This document shows, one piece after another, positions 24,200 through 32,164 of a stretch of DNA of 43,722 nucleotides. A program made the translations under genes and the position numbers. Numbering within the stretch: the first letter of the stretch is position 1; each line of letters starts with the position of its first letter. The notes beneath the pieces were generated by a model, which worked only from the letters and a program-made list of their open reading frames with translations, ran no database searches and was not told the DNA's origin. The DNA is from Phascolarctobacterium sp. (GTDB lineage: Bacteria > Bacillota > Negativicutes > Acidaminococcales > Acidaminococcaceae): the NCBI GenBank assembly GCA_030540395.1, contig JAUNWI010000015.1, forward strand, positions 1 to 43,722, given 5' to 3'.

Positions 24200-25444
24200 A
24201 TGCCGTTGGAACAGATTTTGTTGCTTGTAATTTTGGCTATTACTATAGTGCTTGCTTTGTTAGTAGTGATGCTTTGGAGTAAATTGAATCGTTTAGAGCA
24301 GCGTGGCTCGCAGGACGCTCTGCGGCGTGAGCTAGAGCAGCAGCTCTTTGGCTTAAAGCAGGATGTTGGCGCAGGGATTCAGAGCTTGGGCAGCAGCAAT
24401 GTGCAAGCTATAGGGCAATTAAGTGAGCTTTTGAAGGATAATCAAAGAATGGCCATGGAGGCGCAAAGGCAGCAGCTGGAGCAGCTAGAAAAAAGCTTGC
24501 GCACCAAGCAGGAAAACATGCTCTTCATCGTCAAGGAGCAGCTTGAACAGATTCGCGGCACGGTGGACGAAAAGCTGCAAACTACTTTAGAAAAGCGCAT
24601 CAGCGAGTCCTTTAAAACTGTAAGCCAGCAGCTGGAGCAGGTGTACAAGGGCTTGGGTGAGATGCAAAGCTTGGCCAATGATGTGGGTGGTTTGAAAAAG
24701 ATTATGAGCGGTGTGAAAACCCGTGGTAATTTGGGTGAGTACCAATTGGCAGGTATTTTAGCGGAGATTTTGGCACCGGAGCAATACGACATCAACGTGG
24801 CCACCGTGCCGAAAAGCAGCGAGCGGGTGGAGTTTGCAGTGAAGCTGCCCCATGAGGATGGTACTGTGTATCTGCCCATCGACTCGAAGTTTCCTGCTGA
24901 AACCTATTTGCAGCTGCGGGATGCCCAAGAAAGCGGTGACCGCAAGGCCGTGGAGGCTGCCTATAAAAATTTGGAGACCGTCATCAAAAGTGAGGCCAAG
25001 GACATTCGCACGAAGTATGTGGCCGTGCCCTATACCACCAATTTCGCCATTATGTTTCTGCCCGCAGAGGGGCTTTATGCAGAGGTTGTGAGCCGTGGTA
25101 TGGTGGAAACGCTGCAGCGGGATTACCAAGTGAATGTGGCGGGGCCCAGTACTATGGCAGCCATTTTGAATAGCTTGCAAATGGGCTTCAAAACCTTAGC
25201 TATCCAGCAAAAGTCCAATTATGCTTGGGAGGTTTTGGGGGCAGTAAAAACAGAATTTGAAAAATTTGGTGAGGGCCTGAAAAAGATGCAGTCACATCTG
25301 GATATGACGAGCAAGGATTTGGATGCTTTGATTACGACGCGCTCTAACCAAATGCAACGCAAGCTGCGGGAGGTGGAACGCTTGGATGACTTAAAGGCAG
25401 CCCAGCTTTTAGAGCTTGCAGATAAGAATATTAACAGGAAATAG
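24200..25444 (+). CDS. rmuC: DNA recombination protein RmuC homologue
   Basis: 414 residues with AAGAGGTG before ATG 24200. An N-terminal membrane helix (about 5-26) is followed by a long coiled coil (about 30-160, rich in E/Q/L/R heptads) and the RmuC nuclease-like core. The core has KTRGNLGEYQLAGIL, LPIDSKFPAETY (the conserved D-S-K-F-P, a PD-(D/E)XK-type motif), ATNFAIMFLP-like sequence and VAGPSTMAAILN. E. coli RmuC suppresses inversion at short inverted repeats, which is of interest given the inverted repeats elsewhere in this window. It is a single-gene unit. Confidence 0.92.
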   Translation: MPLEQILLLVILAITIVLALLVVMLWSKLNRLEQRGSQDALRRELEQQLFGLKQDVGAGIQSLGSSNVQAIGQLSELLKDNQRMAMEAQRQQLEQLEKSLRTKQENMLFIVKEQLEQIRGTVDEKLQTTLEKRISESFKTVSQQLEQVYKGLGEMQSLANDVGGLKKIMSGVKTRGNLGEYQLAGILAEILAPEQYDINVATVPKSSERVEFAVKLPHEDGTVYLPIDSKFPAETYLQLRDAQESGDRKAVEAAYKNLETVIKSEAKDIRTKYVAVPYTTNFAIMFLPAEGLYAEVVSRGMVETLQRDYQVNVAGPSTMAAILNSLQMGFKTLAIQQKSNYAWEVLGAVKTEFEKFGEGLKKMQSHLDMTSKDLDALITTRSNQMQRKLREVERLDDLKAAQLLELADKNINRK

Positions 25445-25458
25445 GCATAAAATTTTAT

Positions 25459-25495
25459 GGGTCAGCTTTTTGCAGAGCTGACCCTAAATTTTTTG
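25459..25495 (+). terminator. Terminator after rmuC
   Basis: Perfect 9-bp stem GGGTCAGCT/AGCTGACCC (25459-25467, 25476-25484), 8-nt loop, followed by TAAATTTTTT. Confidence 0.85.
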
Positions 25496-25516
25496 ACAAA
25501 AAATAATAGTTAGTCA

Positions 25517-25562
25517 TTGACAACTGCACGAAAAAATAGTATAGTGTTCTTGAACAGGAACA
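25517..25562 (+). promoter_or_regulatory. Promoter and candidate operator of the TrmB-lysA unit
   Basis: -35 TTGACA at 25517-25522, ideal 17-bp spacer, -10 TATAGT at 25540-25545. Overlapping the -10 and the start site is an inverted repeat, TGTTC (25545-25549), 8 bases, GAACA (25558-25562), with an embedded GTTC-TT-GAAC. It is well placed for autoregulation by the TrmB-family product. Confidence 0.65.
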
Positions 25563-25588
25563 ATATTAGAAGAGCTGAATGAGGGACT

Positions 25589-26284
25589 ATGAATCTTATT
25601 GAAGGACTAACCAATTTTAACTTAACCAAGCAGGAAGCAACGCTCTACGTGCTGCTCTTAAAAGCAGGCCAGTTGACCGGCTACGAAGCAGCCAAGCAAA
25701 CAGGTATCTCCCGCTCCAATACATACACTGCGCTGGCAGGACTGGTAGAAAAGGGAGCTGCTTACGTGCTGGAGGAGGGCAAGGTGACCCGCTACACCCC
25801 GGTGGCTCCGGAGGAGTTTTGCAGCAACAAAATCAGCAGACTAGAAGAAATAAAGCAGGATATTCTGCAACAAATGCCGGTTTTAGCAAGCGATGCCGAA
25901 GGCTACATTACCATCAAGGGTGAGCAGGAAATCATCAACAAGCTGCGCAACACTGTGCGTCAGGCCAAGGAACGTATTTATGTTTCCGGCAATCTGCGCC
26001 TGTTGGAGCTCTTAAGGACGGAGCTTGAGGATGCTCTTCATCGTGGCCTAAAGGTGGTTATTATTGGCGATAAAGCCTATCAGCTGGCGGGTGCCATTTG
26101 CTATGGAACGACCAAGCAAAGCGAACAAATTCGCCTGATTGCAGATTCGCGCACGGTTTTGACCGGCGATTTGGAGGATGCAGAGGATTCCAGCTGTTTA
26201 TATTCCTGTAAACGCAATCTCGTTGATTTGTTTAAAGAGGCATTAAAAAACGAGATTGCCTTAATTAAATTAACGGAAAGGTGA
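25589..26284 (+). CDS. TrmB-family transcriptional regulator
   Basis: 231 residues. The N-terminal winged helix (LTKQEATLYVLLLKAGQLTG, AAKQTGISRSNTYTALAGL) is the TrmB type. It is followed by a short linker coiled coil and a phospholipase-D-like sensor domain (AKERIYVSGNLRLLELLRTE, RGLKVVIIGD). In archaea TrmB proteins sense sugars; bacterial members are less studied. The stop overlaps the ribosome binding site of lysA (ATG 5 bases downstream), so regulator and lysine biosynthesis gene are one transcript. This suggests that it senses lysine, diaminopimelate or a related signal, which is inference. Confidence 0.88.
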   Translation: MNLIEGLTNFNLTKQEATLYVLLLKAGQLTGYEAAKQTGISRSNTYTALAGLVEKGAAYVLEEGKVTRYTPVAPEEFCSNKISRLEEIKQDILQQMPVLASDAEGYITIKGEQEIINKLRNTVRQAKERIYVSGNLRLLELLRTELEDALHRGLKVVIIGDKAYQLAGAICYGTTKQSEQIRLIADSRTVLTGDLEDAEDSSCLYSCKRNLVDLFKEALKNEIALIKLTER

Positions 26285-26289
26285 TATAC

Positions 26290-27594
26290 ATGTCTAAGAA
26301 AGTACCCTTCGTAACAAAGGATCAACTGGAAAAAATCGTTGCTCAATATCCCACTCCCTTCCATCTGTATGATGAGGCTGGCATTCGTCGCACTGCGCGT
26401 TTGCTGTACAAGGCCTTCTCATGGAACAAGGGCTTTAAAGAATATTTCGCAGTTAAAGCAACTCCCAACCCCTACCTGCTGCAAATTCTGCGCGAAGAGG
26501 GCTGCGGTGCTGACTGCTCCTCCTATACCGAGCTTTTGATGAGCGATGCCGTGGGTTTCAAGGAAAGCGAAATTATGTTCTCCTCCAATGCTACCCCGGC
26601 AGAAGACTTCCAGCTGGCTCGCAAGCTGAATGTAACCATTAACCTGGATGATATTACCCATATTGACTTTTTGGAAAAGGTGGCCGATATTCCTGATACT
26701 GTAAGCTGTCGCTATAACCCCGGCGGACATTTCGCCATTGCCAACAATATTATGGATAACCCTGGCGATGCAAAATACGGCATGACCCATGAGCAAATTA
26801 TCGAGGCTTACAAGCGCCTTTTGGCTAAGGGTGTTAAGCATTTCGGTATGCATGCTTTCTTGGCCTCCAATACTGTTACCAATGATTACTATCCTGAGCT
26901 GGCTCGCATCCTCTTTAAGGTGGCTGTGGAGCTGAAGGAAAAGACCGGCGCGCATATCGAGTTCATCAACCTTTCCGGCGGTATTGGCGTTGCTTATCGC
27001 CCCGAGCAACAGGATAACGACCTTTTAGTGATTGGTGAAGGCGTACGCAAGGTGTATGAAGAGATTTTGGTACCTGCAGGCATGGGCGACGTGAAGATTT
27101 TCACTGAGCTGGGCCGTTTCATGCTGGCTCCCAATGGTGGCTTAGTAACTAAGGCTATCCACGAAAAGCACACCTACAAGGAATATATTGGCTGCGATGC
27201 TTGTGCTGCCAACCTGATGCGTCCTGCTATTTATGGAGCATATCATCATATCACTGTTATGGGCAAGGAGAACGAGCCCTGCGATTATAAATACGATGTA
27301 ACCGGCGGTCTGTGCGAAAACAGCGACAAATTCGCTGTGGACAGAATGTTGCCTAAGATTGAGATTGGTGACTTGCTTTTCATTCACGACGCTGGTGCAC
27401 ATGGCTATTCCATGGGCTACAACTACAATGGCAAGCTGCGTAGCGCAGAAATCCTGCTGCAGGAGGATGGCAGTGCGAAAATGATTCGTCGTGCTGAAAC
27501 TCCCGCTGATTATTTTGCAACCTTCGACTTCAGCCCTGAATTTGGTGCAAAACTGGCTGAAGAAGCTAAGGTAAAAATGCCTGCGAGCAAATAA
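26290..27594 (+). CDS. lysA: Diaminopimelate decarboxylase (LysA family)
   Basis: 434 residues from ATG 26290 (AAAGGTG upstream; GTG 26281 overlaps it). It has the alanine-racemase PLP fold. The PLP lysine is K56 in EYFAVKATPNP, and GADCSSYTELLMS, FINLSGGIGVAYRPE (phosphate loop) and FTELGRFMLAPNG follow. The C-terminal catalytic cysteine is in GGLCENSDKFA. HAFLASNT replaces the common HIGSQ motif, a feature of a diverged LysA subgroup. It should convert meso-diaminopimelate to lysine, but the divergence leaves room for a related amino acid substrate. Confidence 0.85.
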   Translation: MSKKVPFVTKDQLEKIVAQYPTPFHLYDEAGIRRTARLLYKAFSWNKGFKEYFAVKATPNPYLLQILREEGCGADCSSYTELLMSDAVGFKESEIMFSSNATPAEDFQLARKLNVTINLDDITHIDFLEKVADIPDTVSCRYNPGGHFAIANNIMDNPGDAKYGMTHEQIIEAYKRLLAKGVKHFGMHAFLASNTVTNDYYPELARILFKVAVELKEKTGAHIEFINLSGGIGVAYRPEQQDNDLLVIGEGVRKVYEEILVPAGMGDVKIFTELGRFMLAPNGGLVTKAIHEKHTYKEYIGCDACAANLMRPAIYGAYHHITVMGKENEPCDYKYDVTGGLCENSDKFAVDRMLPKIEIGDLLFIHDAGAHGYSMGYNYNGKLRSAEILLQEDGSAKMIRRAETPADYFATFDFSPEFGAKLAEEAKVKMPASK

Positions 27595-27632
27595 GATATA
27601 AATTTAGACTTCCTTTTGTACGTAATATGGCT

Positions 27633-27676
27633 AAAACACTACCTGAGTCATCAATCGACTTGGGTAGTGTTTTTTA
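27633..27676 (+). terminator. Terminator after lysA
   Basis: AAAACACTACC (27633-27643) and its complement, ending in a T run near 27674, with an inner GAGTC/GACT pair. Confidence 0.8.
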
Positions 27677-27718
27677 TGCGCAGTTTTGGGTAGGATTGGA
27701 AAATCACAAAAAAGCTAC

Positions 27719-27749
27719 TTGACTTGATGTGTACTTGAGGTAGTATACT
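27719..27749 (+). promoter_or_regulatory. Probable larE promoter
   Basis: -35 TTGACT at 27719-27724 and -10 TATACT at 27744-27749. The 19-bp spacer is longer than ideal, so strength or position is uncertain. Confidence 0.5.
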
Positions 27750-27792
27750 AAAGCTATAGGAATTGGGTTAGTACAAGTAAAGGAGATCATTT

Positions 27793-28635
27793 ATGGAGAA
27801 GAATTTACTTATGGCAGAAGAAAAATATAACAAGCTACTCAGCATTTTGCAGGAGATGGGCAGGATTGTGGTGGCCTTTAGTGGCGGCGTGGACTCCACC
27901 TTTTTGCTTTTTGCTGCCAAGCAGGCGGTGGGCGAGAAGGCTTTGGGTGTGACCTTGCGCTCAGGCGTAGTGCCTCGTCGGGATTTGGATGAGGGCGCAG
28001 CCTTTTGTGAGCAGCATAATATCAGACATGAGTATCTTGACTTTGACGAGCTGGCAGTGCCGGGCTTTGCGGAAAATCCTCCTGACCGCTGCTATATATG
28101 CAAAAAGACATTGTTTACGAAGCTTTTAGCTGTAGCCGCAAGGGAGCAGGCCGTGCTCTGCGAGGGCTCCAACATGGATGATTTGGGCGACTATCGTCCG
28201 GGCTTGCGCGCTCTGCGGGAGCTTGCTGTGCGCAGTCCCTTGCAGGAGGCAGGCTTAACTAAAGCAGAAATTCGTTTGCTCTCGCACAAACTTGGCTTGC
28301 CAACCTGGGCCAAGCCTGCTAGCGCTTGCCTCGCTTCTCGCTTTGCCTATGGCGAAAAAATAACCGCCAGCAAGATGCTGGCGGTGGATGAGGCGGAGCA
28401 GCTGCTGTTCGATTTGGGCTTTACCCAGTTTCGCGTGCGTGTGCACGGCGAAGCAGAGCGCAGCCTTTTGGCGAGGATTGAGGTACTGCCGGAGGAGTTG
28501 GCTAAGGCCTTGCAGGCTGAGCTTCGTGAGGAAATCATCACGAAATTCAAAGGCTTCGGCTTCGCCTATGTAACCCTTGATTTGCTAGGCTATCGCACAG
28601 GCAGCATGAACGAGGTACTGAAGCAAACAAAATGA
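27793..28635 (+). CDS. larE: ATP-dependent sulfur transferase LarE (nickel-pincer cofactor)
   Basis: 280 residues with AAAGGAGAT before ATG 27793. The PP-loop is FSGGVDSTF (29-37). NPPDRCYICKK (95-105) and CEGSNMDDLGDYRPG follow, and Cys179 lies in KPASACLASRF, the position of the sacrificial Cys176 of the Lactobacillus plantarum enzyme. LarE adenylates and thiolates the pyridinium biscarboxylate precursor of the nickel-pincer nucleotide used by lactate racemase and related enzymes. No larA, larB or larC is in this window. Confidence 0.92.
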   Translation: MEKNLLMAEEKYNKLLSILQEMGRIVVAFSGGVDSTFLLFAAKQAVGEKALGVTLRSGVVPRRDLDEGAAFCEQHNIRHEYLDFDELAVPGFAENPPDRCYICKKTLFTKLLAVAAREQAVLCEGSNMDDLGDYRPGLRALRELAVRSPLQEAGLTKAEIRLLSHKLGLPTWAKPASACLASRFAYGEKITASKMLAVDEAEQLLFDLGFTQFRVRVHGEAERSLLARIEVLPEELAKALQAELREEIITKFKGFGFAYVTLDLLGYRTGSMNEVLKQTK

Positions 28636-28658
28636 GTTCCCAGAGCTCAAGCCCGTGA

Positions 28659-28871
28659 ATGCTGTTCCAACAAATAAACTATTCCCTCATTTTTTGTGTT
28701 GCTTTCTTTTTTATTCGCTCATTTTTTTGTAAGGTTACCCGCATTATTCCCTCATTTTTTTGTAAAAGCCTTGCCGAAAGTGGCATTCGTAATTATGACG
28801 AAGCAAGCATTGGCTGGATTAATTTTATCAAAATGCGCAACGAAATCAAGGATATTAATTGGAACGAGTAA
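28659..28871 (+). CDS. Doubtful 70-residue frame downstream of larE
   Basis: The frame runs from ATG 28659 to TAA 28871 without a recognisable ribosome binding site. The first half is phenylalanine-rich because it translates a repeat. The second half (ESGIRNYDEASIGWINFIKM) reads like real protein and could be the C-terminal remnant of a lost gene. An overlapping frame at 28696-28902 is equally open. I cannot assign a family. Confidence 0.25.
   Translation: MLFQQINYSLIFCVAFFFIRSFFCKVTRIIPSFFCKSLAESGIRNYDEASIGWINFIKMRNEIKDINWNE
28681..28765 (+). repeat. Three-copy direct repeat after larE
   Basis: ATTCCCTCATTTTTTGT (28681-28697), ATTCGCTCATTTTTTTGTAA (28713-28732) and ATTCCCTCATTTTTTTGTAA (28746-28765), at 32- and 33-base intervals with unrelated sequence between. 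The remaining bases to 29042 hold only a low-complexity A/T-rich stretch and presumably the promoter of the next gene (a TATAAT lies near 29006). Confidence 0.7.
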
Positions 28872-29042
28872 TAAGAAAAATAATTTTAGAAAAAGCTCTT
28901 GATTTAGAGTTTACTCCAAGGATTAGTATAAAGATACAGATCTGGCTGTGAGCATTTATATACTATATTATCAGTTTACACGAACCTAAGTGGCGATAAT
29001 AGTGTATAATAACTTATAAGTTAAATGTTTGCAGGTGAAGAA

Positions 29043-30404
29043 ATGAAAAGGATTCTTGTTTTGATCATATTCGTTTGCATAGTACTATTATCGGCAGGCT
29101 GCGGCATCGGACAAAAGGATGTAGCTGGAAGCGACAGCTCCGTAGGCGTAAAATTTGTGCGCCAAATTGTGGCCGAGGATAATAGCACCAGTCGCACTAT
29201 TATGTGGCAGAGCGATGTGCGAAAGGCATATAGTGTAGAGTACAGGCTGAGCGACTTAGCAGAGGGTGACACACAGCAAAAAACTAATGCAAAATCCAGT
29301 AGTGGTGCGGGCGTAGCGGATATAAAAAAAGAGCAGATCTCTGTACAAAAATCTGGTAGAGGAGCAGGGGGAATTTTGACTCAAGCGGCCATTGAATGCT
29401 CTTTTAAAGAGGGCAAGGGCGATTATATCCAATACCAAGCTCAGCTGCAGAGCCTCCAACCTAACAGCATATATGAATATCGCATTGTCACTGAGAAAAA
29501 TAAGGGTACTTGGCATAGCTTACAAACTGATGGCGGTGATAGCTTTACTGCTCTAATATTTCCCGACTCCCAGAGCAGTGATTATAGCGGCTGGGAAAGC
29601 TTGGTGCGTGCTGCGCAAAAAAGGCACCCAGCTGCGGAGCTGTTCATCAATATGGGCGATTTAGTGGACAATGGCCAGGACGCGAGCCAGTGGCGAGCGT
29701 GGCTGGGGAGTGTGGAGCCCTTTAGCTCAGAGCTGGCCTTTGCGCCTGTGATTGGCAACCATGAGGCTTATAGTCTAGAGTGGAAAATGACGCCGCCCAA
29801 GGCGTATACGCAGCTGTTTGCGGTACCGGAAAATGGTTTACCTAAGTATAAGCGCCAGTTTTATAGCTTTGATTATGGGCCTGTGCATTTTACAGTGCTG
29901 GATACCAATTTTCATGAAGCGCAGGGCTGGCAACCGCATTTGCTCGCGGATGAGCTGCGTTGGCTGGAGCAGGATTTGGCCAAGAGTAAGGCGCGTTGGA
30001 AAATCGTGCTGCAGCATCGGGATGTCTTCATGTACGCCTTTAGCAAGGAGTCTGGCAGACCGGAGCGAGCAACCTTTTTCCTTGATTTCAGTCGCCAGCT
30101 CATGCCTCTTTACGAAAAATATAATGTGGATGCGGTGCTCAGCGCCCATCTGCACACCTATCGTCGCCGCTTGCCCTTACGCAATTTTGCGCCTGCCGAA
30201 GATGGCATCACCTACATTCTCACAGGCGTGGCAGGCAATGTGCGCTATCCCAAGCTGTGGGGCGATTTTGCCTGGGATGCAGCTCGTGCGCCCCAGCCGG
30301 AGACTGCCAATTATATGACTATGGAAGTGGATGAAAACAGGCTGCTCTTCAAGGCCTTTTTGCCCGATGGCAAGCAATTTGACGAGATTGAAATCAAAAA
30401 ATAG
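29043..30404 (+). CDS. Secreted lipoprotein metallophosphoesterase (purple-acid-phosphatase-like)
   Basis: 453 residues from ATG 29043 (GGTGAAG upstream), chosen because it begins the signal peptide MKRILVLIIFVCIVLLSAGC with a likely lipid-modified Cys20. Residues about 40-160 look like the fibronectin-like N-terminal domain of purple acid phosphatases. The calcineurin-type metal site follows: NMGDLVDNGQDASQW, IGNHEAYS, VLQHRDVFMYA and SAHLHTYRRR. It probably cleaves phosphate esters outside the cytoplasm. The usual first D-x-H motif is less clear (IFPDSQSSDYSGW), so activity should not be taken for granted. Confidence 0.85.
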   Translation: MKRILVLIIFVCIVLLSAGCGIGQKDVAGSDSSVGVKFVRQIVAEDNSTSRTIMWQSDVRKAYSVEYRLSDLAEGDTQQKTNAKSSSGAGVADIKKEQISVQKSGRGAGGILTQAAIECSFKEGKGDYIQYQAQLQSLQPNSIYEYRIVTEKNKGTWHSLQTDGGDSFTALIFPDSQSSDYSGWESLVRAAQKRHPAAELFINMGDLVDNGQDASQWRAWLGSVEPFSSELAFAPVIGNHEAYSLEWKMTPPKAYTQLFAVPENGLPKYKRQFYSFDYGPVHFTVLDTNFHEAQGWQPHLLADELRWLEQDLAKSKARWKIVLQHRDVFMYAFSKESGRPERATFFLDFSRQLMPLYEKYNVDAVLSAHLHTYRRRLPLRNFAPAEDGITYILTGVAGNVRYPKLWGDFAWDAARAPQPETANYMTMEVDENRLLFKAFLPDGKQFDEIEIKK

Positions 30405-30414
30405 CATAAAAAAT

Positions 30415-30446
30415 AAGCTGACTCACCGAAGCGGGGCAGCTTTTTA
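30415..30446 (+). terminator. Weak terminator after the phosphoesterase gene
   Basis: AAGCTG at 30415-30420 pairs with CAGCTT at 30437-30442, followed by TTTT; an inner CCG/CGG pair adds some stability. Confidence 0.5.
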
Positions 30447-30455
30447 CACGAAGCA

Positions 30456-30502
30456 AGAGCTTCTAATCTAGATTTGTATAATCGTGATTAGAAGCTCTTT
30501 TT
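30456..30502. repeat. Palindromic terminator element, copy A
   Basis: A 13-bp perfect stem (30456-30468 with 30486-30498) around a 17-nt loop, with a T run on the right. It lies between convergent genes and probably terminates both. The 41 bases 30457-30497 recur exactly, in the opposite orientation, at 34862-34902. Confidence 0.9.
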
Positions 30503-30503
30503 A

Positions 30504-31265
30504 TTAAAACGCACTCATTAAAAACTTGATGCCTGTGAGGCACACTAGCACGCTGGAAAACTTTAACAGATAAGAAGACTTAAGCTTTTGCGCAATTTGC
30601 ACACCAATTTGCGCACCGACAAAAGCACCCACGCCAATGCCCAAGCCCGTAGTCCACACAATGTGTCCCAGGAAAGCATGACTGAGCATCCCTGACAAGG
30701 ACGACACTGCCAAAATGCAGGTAGAGGTCGCAATGGCCACATGCACAGGAAACTGCAAAATATAGGCCATAAAGGGCACGTGCACAATGCCACCACCAAT
30801 GCCCAAAATGCTGGCCAAAAAGCCCACGAAGATGCTGCACAGCACGCCTAGTTGCCAGTTATAATGCTCCGGCACCCTTGCATTAGCACCGCTGGTACCA
30901 TCCTTTTTGCTAGCTTTTGTATACATATTATAGGCTACACAGAGGAAAAAGATGCCAAAAACTCCGTAAAAGGGTCTGCCCTGTAAATATTCCGCTGCAT
31001 AGCTGCCCAAAAAGGCTCCGGGTACGGTGGCTATGGCAAATTTAATGGCCGCATCCACGCATACCTGCTTTTTACGCATATAACCAAGCGTACCGGAAAT
31101 GGAATTTAGCAGCACCACCAGCACCGAGGTGCCAATTGCCACCTGCGGTTCATAGCCCCAGGCAAAGACCAAAAGCGGCACGATAACCACGCCACCGCCA
31201 ATGCCTAAAAGTGAACCTAAAATGCCCACAAAAACACCAACGATTAAAAATGTAAGTATCTCCAT
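30504..31265 (-). CDS. TauE/SafE (TSUP) family membrane transporter
   Basis: 253 residues from ATG at complement 31263-31265 with AGAGGGA upstream. It has two homologous halves, each starting with a glycine-rich motif (GILGSLLGIGGGVVIVPLL and FLASILGIGGGIVHVPFM), the hallmark of this family, and about eight membrane helices. Members move sulfite, sulfoacetate, taurine-derived or other organic anions across the membrane; no substrate is implied here. It is the second gene after yigZ, with a 49-base gap. Confidence 0.9.
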   Translation of the reverse strand: MEILTFLIVGVFVGILGSLLGIGGGVVIVPLLVFAWGYEPQVAIGTSVLVVLLNSISGTLGYMRKKQVCVDAAIKFAIATVPGAFLGSYAAEYLQGRPFYGVFGIFFLCVAYNMYTKASKKDGTSGANARVPEHYNWQLGVLCSIFVGFLASILGIGGGIVHVPFMAYILQFPVHVAIATSTCILAVSSLSGMLSHAFLGHIVWTTGLGIGVGAFVGAQIGVQIAQKLKSSYLLKFSSVLVCLTGIKFLMSAF

Positions 31266-31314
31266 TCGTATCCCTCTATCACTCAATCTCTCTCACAAAT
31301 GGAAGAAAAGTATT

Positions 31315-31935
31315 CTACTTCACCAGAATCTCGGCGTACTCGCTGCCCTCCAGCTCCAGCTCGATAGGCATATTCAAATGCTCCGTGAGCCAAGCCTCGG
31401 CCTCAGCCTTTTGGTTATCCTGCATTTTGAGGATAATTTTGGCTCGCAGATTGTATTCTACATCAGCAATTTCAAACAGATCCTGCTGGTAGAGGATGTT
31501 TAAAATGCGGCCTACGCTGTTCACGTCGTACAAAAAGCTGAAGCGACTCATGAGGATTTTTTCTGCCAACCCGCATTCCTTCAGCGCCCCCGCTACACTG
31601 CCGCTGTAGGCGCGCACTAAACCGCCCGCCCCCAGCTTGATGCCGCCGAAATAGCGCGTTACCACTGCCGCGGTGCCAACCAGCTTGTTCTTGCGCAGCA
31701 CCTCCAGCATGGGAATACCTGCTGTGCCGCTAGGCTCGCCGTCATCGCTGGAGCGTTGCGCCAAATCATCCACGATATAAGCGGAGCAATTATGGGTTGC
31801 ATCCCAAAACTCCTTTTTGGTGGCTTTGATGAATTCCTGCGCTTCGGCTTCACTAGCCACCTTTTTTAAGGTACAGATAAAGCGCGACTTTTCGATGACT
31901 ATTTCGTTGCGATAATCCCTGCTGATAGTATACAA
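31315..31935 (-). CDS. YigZ/IMPACT family protein
   Basis: 206 residues if started at TTG, complement 31933-31935, which is 8 bases after a perfect GGAGG. ATG at 31956 has no ribosome binding site and adds seven atypical residues. The IMPACT N-domain shows VIEKSRFICTLKKV, ATHNCSAYIVD, SSDDGEPSGTAGIPML and RYFGGIKLGAGGLVRAYS. A C-terminal ferredoxin-like DUF1949 region follows. The family is linked to translation control in eukaryotes; its bacterial role is unclear. First gene of a two-gene operon with the TauE protein. Confidence 0.92.
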   Translation of the reverse strand: MYTISRDYRNEIVIEKSRFICTLKKVASEAEAQEFIKATKKEFWDATHNCSAYIVDDLAQRSSDDGEPSGTAGIPMLEVLRKNKLVGTAAVVTRYFGGIKLGAGGLVRAYSGSVAGALKECGLAEKILMSRFSFLYDVNSVGRILNILYQQDLFEIADVEYNLRAKIILKMQDNQKAEAEAWLTEHLNMPIELELEGSEYAEILVK

Positions 31936-31986
31936 GTGGTGTACCTCCGTCCGCATTTTTGCCTAATTATATTACTATTATAACAC

Positions 31987-32046
31987 ATTTTACCATTTTC
32001 ACAATTTCCCAACGCGATTTTACCATTTTCACTTTATTTCTCAGCG
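31987..32046 (+). repeat. Two-copy 30-bp tandem repeat in the yigZ/BASS divergent region
   Basis: 31987-32016 and 32017-32046 share ATTTTACCATTTTCAC exactly at their start and are similar over the rest of the 30 bases. They lie just upstream of the TATAAT at 32056-32061 that probably serves the rightward gene, so they could be paired regulator sites. Confidence 0.75.
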
Positions 32047-32055
32047 CAATTTTGT

Positions 32056-32105
32056 TATAATAATGGACGCTTGATATACAAAGGGAGAGGCTTGTGATTA
32101 TCAAG
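32056..32105 (+). promoter_or_regulatory. -10 box and leader hairpin of the BASS transporter gene
   Basis: TATAAT at 32056-32061 without a good -35, consistent with an activated promoter. The leader then forms CTTGATA (32070-32076) with TATCAAG (32099-32105), an inner ACAA/TTGT pair extending the stem. The stem would mask the ribosome binding site of the putative leader peptide. Confidence 0.45.
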
Positions 32106-32159
32106 GATTCTTCCAATGGGTTAACGCCCAACATTATTTTATTTAAGGGAAAGAGGTAA
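32094..32159 (+). CDS. Putative 21-residue leader peptide before the BASS transporter
   Basis: GTG 32094 follows AGGGAGAGG at a workable distance and opens a 21-codon frame (starts MIIKDSSNGL, ends KGKR). It stops 5 bases before the transporter ATG, and its last codons contain the transporter's GAGGT ribosome binding site. The arrangement suggests translational coupling or attenuation. It could also be chance, since only 66 bases are involved. Confidence 0.35.
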   Translation: MIIKDSSNGLTPNIILFKGKR

Positions 32160-32164
32160 TTCCA

